Below are positions 59,550-64,000 of a stretch of 64,000 nucleotides of DNA, one piece after another. The notes below the pieces were generated by a model that was given only the letters and a program-made list of their open reading frames with translations, ran no database searches and was not told the origin of the DNA. Numbering within the stretch: position 1 is the stretch's first letter; each line of letters starts with the position of its first letter. This DNA comes from an uncultured Lachnospiraceae bacterium (GTDB lineage Bacteria > Bacillota > Clostridia > Lachnospirales > Lachnospiraceae), in NCBI GenBank assembly GCA_947625135.1, contig CANQNE010000001.1, positions 95,192 to 159,191 of the forward strand, given 5' to 3'. The position numbers and the translations under genes are program-made.

Positions 59550-60155
59550 ATGATCCCTGTTGTGTTGGCATCAGCATCACCCCGGCGCAAGGAGCTGTTG
59601 GAACAGATCGGCGTTTCCTTCACCATATTTCCGGCTCAGGGTGAGGAGCTGATCACAAAAGAAACTCCATGGGAAGTGGTAACAGAGCTTTCCAGACAGA
59701 AAGCGAAGGAAGTGGCGGACAGGACGGAGGCTCCGGCAGTTGTGATCGGCGCAGACACCGTCGTGGCGCTGGATCACAGGATCTTAGGGAAACCGGCTGA
59801 CGAGGAGGAGGCCTGCAGAATGATCGGAATGCTGCAGGGAAATACCCACACGGTATACACGGGCGTTACGGTGATCGCAAAAGGGGAAAACCCGATGGAG
59901 TTTTCCTTTTATGAACAGACAAAGGTTACCATGTTTCCCATGTCGGATGAGGAGATACAGGCCTATGTTGCCACAAAGGAGCCTATGGACAAAGCCGGGG
60001 CTTATGGTATTCAGGGAGTGTTCGCGGTGTTTATAAAGCAGCTGGAGGGAGACTATAATAATGTAGTAGGGCTTCCGGTGGCGAGATTGTATCAGGAATG
60101 TAGAAAGCGGGGGATTTTTCTGTGCCCTATATGGCCGGAAAAGAAGATCGTTTGA
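59550..60155 (+). CDS. maf: Maf-type nucleoside triphosphate pyrophosphatase
   Basis: A 201-residue house-cleaning NTP pyrophosphatase that removes modified or non-canonical nucleotides; linked to septum formation in Bacillus. Signatures: VVLASASPRRKELLEQIG, AVVIGADTVVALD, and MDKAGAYGIQGVFAVFIKQL. Length is normal. ATG 59550 follows GAGAGGAAAG. Confidence 0.95.
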   Translation: MIPVVLASASPRRKELLEQIGVSFTIFPAQGEELITKETPWEVVTELSRQKAKEVADRTEAPAVVIGADTVVALDHRILGKPADEEEACRMIGMLQGNTHTVYTGVTVIAKGENPMEFSFYEQTKVTMFPMSDEEIQAYVATKEPMDKAGAYGIQGVFAVFIKQLEGDYNNVVGLPVARLYQECRKRGIFLCPIWPEKKIV

Positions 60156-60215
60156 GAAAGACAGTAGATTTCAGGAACACAGAAATGTGAAAACAGACAG
60201 AAATGGAGGCACACA

Positions 60216-61013
60216 ATGATCAAACTGGTTGTGACGGATATTGACGGCACCTTGCTGCCAGAGGGGACAAACCAGCTGAATCCCCGGCTATACGAAGTGA
60301 TCGCGGCGCTGAAGAAAAAAGGAGTCCGGTTCGCTGCGGCAAGCGGGAGGCAGTATTCCAGCATGCGCAGGCTTTTTGAACCCATTATGAACGATATGAT
60401 CTTTATCGCAGAAAATGGTTCTTATGTACTGCAGGGCAACACCCCCATGCAGCAGGTGATCATGAACCATGAGCAGGCGGAAAAGCTGATCCGGGAGATC
60501 CGTACCATGGAGGGCTGTGAACTGACAGTGGCGGCATTCTCTTATATGTATGTGGAGACAAAGGACCGGCAGTTTATCGACTGGCTGGAAAACGGCTACC
60601 GCAACGACTTAAAGATCGTAGATGATGTGCTGGCTAAGGATGTTCAGATCAATAAGGTATCCATATACAAGAGGAGCGGCGTGGAAGGAATCGCGGAGGA
60701 AGTGATCGGGCGCTGGAAGGACAAATTCAAGTCGGTGGTAGCGGGCGATGTGTGGATCGACTTTATGGACTACCGGGCAGATAAAGGGATTGCGGTAAAA
60801 ATGCTGCAGCGGATGCTCCGCGTGGACCGGGAGGAGACCATGGCTTTTGGAGATAACTGTAATGATCTTGGTATGCTGGCGGCAGCAGGAGAGAGTTACG
60901 CCATTGGAAATGCCCGGGAAGAGGTAAAAAAAGCTGCAAAATATGTTGCGGACACCAACACAAATGACGGTGTGTTAAAAGAACTACAAAAATTATTAGA
61001 TTCCATGGAATGA
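60216..61013 (+). CDS. Cof-type HAD hydrolase
   Basis: A 265-residue HAD phosphatase of the Cof/IIB class that probably dephosphorylates small sugar or nucleotide phosphates. Motif I is LVVTDIDGTLLPEGTN, motif II lies in FAAASGRQYSSM, the Lys is in DYRADKGIAVKML and motif IV is AFGDNCNDLGMLAAAGESYA. ATG follows TGGAGGCAC. Substrate is not predictable. Confidence 0.93.
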   Translation: MIKLVVTDIDGTLLPEGTNQLNPRLYEVIAALKKKGVRFAAASGRQYSSMRRLFEPIMNDMIFIAENGSYVLQGNTPMQQVIMNHEQAEKLIREIRTMEGCELTVAAFSYMYVETKDRQFIDWLENGYRNDLKIVDDVLAKDVQINKVSIYKRSGVEGIAEEVIGRWKDKFKSVVAGDVWIDFMDYRADKGIAVKMLQRMLRVDREETMAFGDNCNDLGMLAAAGESYAIGNAREEVKKAAKYVADTNTNDGVLKELQKLLDSME

Positions 61014-61018
61014 AATTG

Positions 61019-61045
61019 TTAGCACTCGATAAAAAAGAGTGCTAA
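61019..61045 (+). promoter_or_regulatory. CIRCE element (HrcA operator)
   Basis: A perfect match to the CIRCE consensus: TTAGCACTC (61019-61027), nine bases, GAGTGCTAA (61037-61045). HrcA binds it and represses heat-shock genes. It lies 7 bases before the -35 of htpG. With the following T-run it may also end the upstream HAD transcript. Confidence 0.95.
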
Positions 61046-61052
61046 TTTTTTC

Positions 61053-61081
61053 TTGACTTTTCCAGAAAGCCGTATTATGAT
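61053..61081 (+). promoter_or_regulatory. htpG promoter
   Basis: TTGACT (61053-61058), 17-base spacer, TATGAT (61076-61081), just downstream of the CIRCE element. Confidence 0.8.
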
Positions 61082-61103
61082 AGGGCATAAAGGAGTGATA
61101 ACT

Positions 61104-63188
61104 ATGGAAAATAAACAGGGAAATTTATCAATTAACAGTGAAAACATTTTTCCGATTATTAAGAAATGGCTGTACAGCGATCAGGATATTTTTGTGCGGG
61201 AACTGATCTCAAACGGTTGTGACGCCATTACAAAACTGAAAAAGCTGGAGGTGATGGGCGAGTATCCACTGCCGGAGGATCATAAATTTAAGGTGCAGGT
61301 AACGGTGGATCCCGAGAAGAAGACGCTGTCTTTCACCGATAACGGAATCGGAATGACGGCGGACGAGGTGGAGGAGTATATTACCCAGATCGCCTTTTCC
61401 GGCGCAACGGATTTTTTGGAGAAATACAAAGACAAGACAAATGAAGATCAGATCATCGGACATTTTGGCCTGGGCTTTTATTCCGCCTTCATGGTAGCAG
61501 AGGAAGTACACATTGATACCCTTTCTTACCAGAAAGACGCCGTACCCGTACACTGGGAATGTGACGGCGGCACAGAGTATTCCATGACGGAGGGAGATAA
61601 GGACACGGTAGGCACAAAGGTTACCTTGTTCCTGAGCGACGAGTGCGCGGAATACAGCAACGAATACCGGGTGCGGGAAGTGCTGGAAAAATACTGTTCC
61701 TTCATGCCTGTTGAGATTTTCCTGAACAGGGAGAACGCGGAGCCGGAGTATGAAACCATTGACCCGGAGGACAAGTTGGATACGGACACGGTGGTGGAGA
61801 CCATTGTGGAAGAGGCGAAAACAGAAGAAAAGGAAAACGAAAATGGCGAGAAGGAGATTGTAGAGGTTTCTCCCGCAAAGGAAAAGCTAAAGATCGTAAA
61901 ACGCCCGGTTCCCATCAATGATATCCATCCCTTATGGGCGAAGCATCCCAATGACTGTACAGAGGAGGAATACAAGGAGTTTTACAGAAAGGTATTTATG
62001 GACTTCAAGGAACCCCTGTTCTGGATCCATCTGAACATGGATTATCCCTTCAACCTGAAGGGGATCCTGTATTTCCCCAAGATCAATACAGAGTATGACA
62101 GCCTGGAGGGCACCATCAAGCTGTACAACAATCAGGTATTTATTGCGGATAATATCAAAGAGGTAATCCCGGAATTTTTGATGCTGTTAAAGGGCGTCAT
62201 CGACTGTCCGGATCTGCCCCTGAATGTATCCAGAAGCGCGCTCCAGAACGACGGCTTTGTAAAGAAGATCTCCGATTACATCACCAAAAAGGTGGCGGAC
62301 AAGCTCTCCGGTATGTGCAAGACGGACAAAGAGACCTATGAGAAATATTGGGACGACATTTCTCCCTTTATCAAGTTTGGATGTCTGAAGGACGACAAGT
62401 TTGAGGAGAAGATGAACGACTATATCCTCTTCAAAAATCTGGACGACAAATATCTGACCCTGCCGGAATGTTTAAAGACAGAGGAGCCTGCAGAAGAAAA
62501 GAGCGAAGAGGACAGTCAGGAAGGAGAGAAAGAGGCTGCTGCAGAAGAGAAGAAAGAGGCCGCTGCGGAAGAGAAGAAAGAACCGGAAAAGAAGATTATC
62601 TATTACGTGACGGATGCCCAGCAGCAGTCACAGTATATTCGGATGTTCCGTGATCAGGGCATGGATGCAGTGCTGCTTACCCATAATATCGACTCTGCTT
62701 TTATCTCCAGACTGGAGCAGAAAAACGAGAAAATCCGTTTCCAGCGTATTGACGCGGATCTGACGGACTCCTTTAAAGAGGAGACAGACGGGGAAGCGCT
62801 GAAGGAGCAGGCGGATAATCTGACGAAGCTGTTTAGAAAGGCGCTTGGCAAGGAAGATTTGGATGTAAAAGTGGAGGTATTGAAGGACGAAAAGATTTCT
62901 TCTATGATCACCCTGTCAGAGGAATCCCGCCGGATGCAGGAAATGATGAAGATGTACAATATGTACGGAATGGACGCCAATCTGTTCCCGGAGAAGGAAA
63001 CGCTTGTGCTGAATGCAAAGCATCCCCTCGTAAAGTATATTTTTGAACACAACGAGTCAGAGCATGTGCCTATGATGTGCAAGCAGTTGTATGATCTCGC
63101 CATGATCAGCAACAAGCCCCTCGCACCGGATGCGATGAGCGAATTTGTCAGCAGAAGCAACGAAATTCTCATGCTCCTTGCAAAATAA
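61104..63188 (+). CDS. htpG: Molecular chaperone HtpG (Hsp90)
   Basis: A 694-residue ATP-dependent chaperone. The N-terminal ATPase has FVRELISNGCDAITKLKKLE, DNGIGMTADEV and the lid GHFGLGFYSAFMVA; the middle domain has PLFWIHLNMDYPFNLKGILY and LPLNVSRSALQNDGFVKKIS. Two acidic/lysine-rich insertions are unusual for bacterial HtpG: one near residues 235-270 between the N-terminal and middle domains (TVVETIVEEAKTEEKENENG), and one near 470-510 (EGEKEAAAEEKKEAAAEEKK). ATG 61104 follows AAGGAG. It is under CIRCE/HrcA control by sequence. Confidence 0.96.
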   Translation: MENKQGNLSINSENIFPIIKKWLYSDQDIFVRELISNGCDAITKLKKLEVMGEYPLPEDHKFKVQVTVDPEKKTLSFTDNGIGMTADEVEEYITQIAFSGATDFLEKYKDKTNEDQIIGHFGLGFYSAFMVAEEVHIDTLSYQKDAVPVHWECDGGTEYSMTEGDKDTVGTKVTLFLSDECAEYSNEYRVREVLEKYCSFMPVEIFLNRENAEPEYETIDPEDKLDTDTVVETIVEEAKTEEKENENGEKEIVEVSPAKEKLKIVKRPVPINDIHPLWAKHPNDCTEEEYKEFYRKVFMDFKEPLFWIHLNMDYPFNLKGILYFPKINTEYDSLEGTIKLYNNQVFIADNIKEVIPEFLMLLKGVIDCPDLPLNVSRSALQNDGFVKKISDYITKKVADKLSGMCKTDKETYEKYWDDISPFIKFGCLKDDKFEEKMNDYILFKNLDDKYLTLPECLKTEEPAEEKSEEDSQEGEKEAAAEEKKEAAAEEKKEPEKKIIYYVTDAQQQSQYIRMFRDQGMDAVLLTHNIDSAFISRLEQKNEKIRFQRIDADLTDSFKEETDGEALKEQADNLTKLFRKALGKEDLDVKVEVLKDEKISSMITLSEESRRMQEMMKMYNMYGMDANLFPEKETLVLNAKHPLVKYIFEHNESEHVPMMCKQLYDLAMISNKPLAPDAMSEFVSRSNEILMLLAK

Positions 63189-63245
63189 CTTCTATTAGAC
63201 AACACCTCCCGCATAGGATGAATCAAGATGCGGCGGAGGTACACA

Positions 63246-64000
63246 ATGAAAACAAAATGGACGATACTGATTCTGACCTGTCTGGTTCTGGTGGCTGCTG
63301 CCATCGGCGTGCCCACGGCACTTTATGTCAATGCCACAGCCGCCAGAAAACTGCCCATTTATTGCGTAGATACGGAAAAACCGCAGGTGGCGCTGTCCTT
63401 TGACGCCGCCTGGGGAAATGAAGATACCCAGGCACTTCTGGATATTCTGAGCAAGCATCAGGTGAAAGCCACCTTCTTTATGACCGGCGGCTGGGTAGAA
63501 AGCTATCCTGATGATGTGAAGGCGATCGCGGAGGCGGGGCACGATCTGGGCAACCACAGTGAGAACCATGAACACATGAGCCAGCTGTCGGCGGAGCAAT
63601 GTACTGAGGAGATCATGAAGGTTCACCAGAAAGTAAAGGAACTGACGGGAAAGGATATGATCCTGTTCCGTCCTCCTTATGGGGATTATAATGATACCCT
63701 GATCGACGCGGCGAACAGCGCCGGATATCACGTGATCCAGTGGGATGTGGATTCTCTGGACTGGAAGAATCTGGGTATGCAGAATATTTTGGACACGGTG
63801 CTGAACCATAAGCATCTGGGAAACGGTTCCATTATTTTGTGCCACAACGGAGCGGAATACACTAAGGATGCGCTGGATCAGCTGATCACGGGACTTCAGG
63901 ACAAAGGCTATGAACTGGTGCCCATTTCGCAGCTGATCTACAAAGAAAATTACGAGATGGACCATGAGGGAAGGCAGCATCCGAAGAAAGAAACAGGTGA
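63246..64000 (+). CDS. Polysaccharide deacetylase, PdaB-like (partial at right edge)
   Basis: At least 251 residues, still open at the window end. An N-terminal membrane anchor (WTILILTCLVLVAAAIGVPT) precedes a NodB domain: motif 1 VALSFDAAWGNEDTQ, motif 2 GHDLGNHSENHEHM, motif 3 FRPPYGDYND, and VIQWDVDSLDWKN. The AWG variant of motif 1 is typical of PdaB-type sporulation deacetylases that modify spore or cell wall glycan. ATG has GGAGG upstream. Confidence 0.88.
   Translation, partial: MKTKWTILILTCLVLVAAAIGVPTALYVNATAARKLPIYCVDTEKPQVALSFDAAWGNEDTQALLDILSKHQVKATFFMTGGWVESYPDDVKAIAEAGHDLGNHSENHEHMSQLSAEQCTEEIMKVHQKVKELTGKDMILFRPPYGDYNDTLIDAANSAGYHVIQWDVDSLDWKNLGMQNILDTVLNHKHLGNGSIILCHNGAEYTKDALDQLITGLQDKGYELVPISQLIYKENYEMDHEGRQHPKKETG

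Overview
The window looks like a chromosome segment of a spore-forming, anaerobic Firmicute of the Lachnospiraceae/Clostridia type. This rests on gene content: a single-chain PurL of about 1,250 residues, the clostridial run cysS-mrnC-rlmB-sigH, a PdaB-like sporulation deacetylase, a CIRCE heat-shock operator, AGGAGG ribosome binding sites and a dockerin-bearing pectate lyase. No 16S gene is present, so genus is not claimed.

Layout. 1-6169: end of galK, a SPOR-domain cell wall amidase, purL, a double VOC-domain protein, then tRNA-Val and tRNA-Met. 6170-17257: an 11 kb accessory block lying between two identical 74-base tRNA-Met genes. It holds a DUF4143 ATPase, a two-component system divergent from a transport operon (propeller-fused solute-binding lipoprotein, two sugar-type permeases, an HlyD-like adaptor and an orphan MacB-periplasmic-domain protein), then a stretch of deletion-scarred remnants of a second two-component system and a yfcE phosphodiesterase. 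17332-18900: a voltage-gated-type K+ channel, a frameshifted small membrane/zinc protein and a small HTH regulator.

About 18.9-50.7 kb: a complete-looking HK97-type siphovirus prophage. Order: repressor with divergent operator, early genes including a PcfK/AcrIIA9-like and PcfJ-like pair, a nonsense-disrupted Dam methylase, an HUH-type Rep, a VRR-NUC nuclease, HNH, terminase, portal, ClpP-type protease, capsid, connectors, tail tube, a tail chaperone pair joined by a -1 frameshift at CCCAAAC, tape measure, Dit, a 1,935-residue collagen-like tail fibre with an S74 chaperone, holins, endolysin, and a large serine recombinase at the right end. Several genes carry point lesions or non-canonical starts (ACG, ATA), which suggests early decay or unusual translation control.

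50.8-64 kb: host core genes: ispF, a GNAT acetyltransferase, cysS, mrnC, rlmB, sigH, tRNA-Thr, a dockerin pectate lyase, maf, a Cof-type HAD phosphatase, htpG under a CIRCE element, and a PdaB-like deacetylase cut by the window edge.

The most unusual items are the hybrid transport operon at 10.2-16.5 kb, the tRNA-flanked block with its deletion graveyard, a promoter segment shared by cysS and the yfcE remnant, the HUH Rep and PcfJ/PcfK modules in a tailed-phage genome, and the cluster of non-AUG starts in the head genes.
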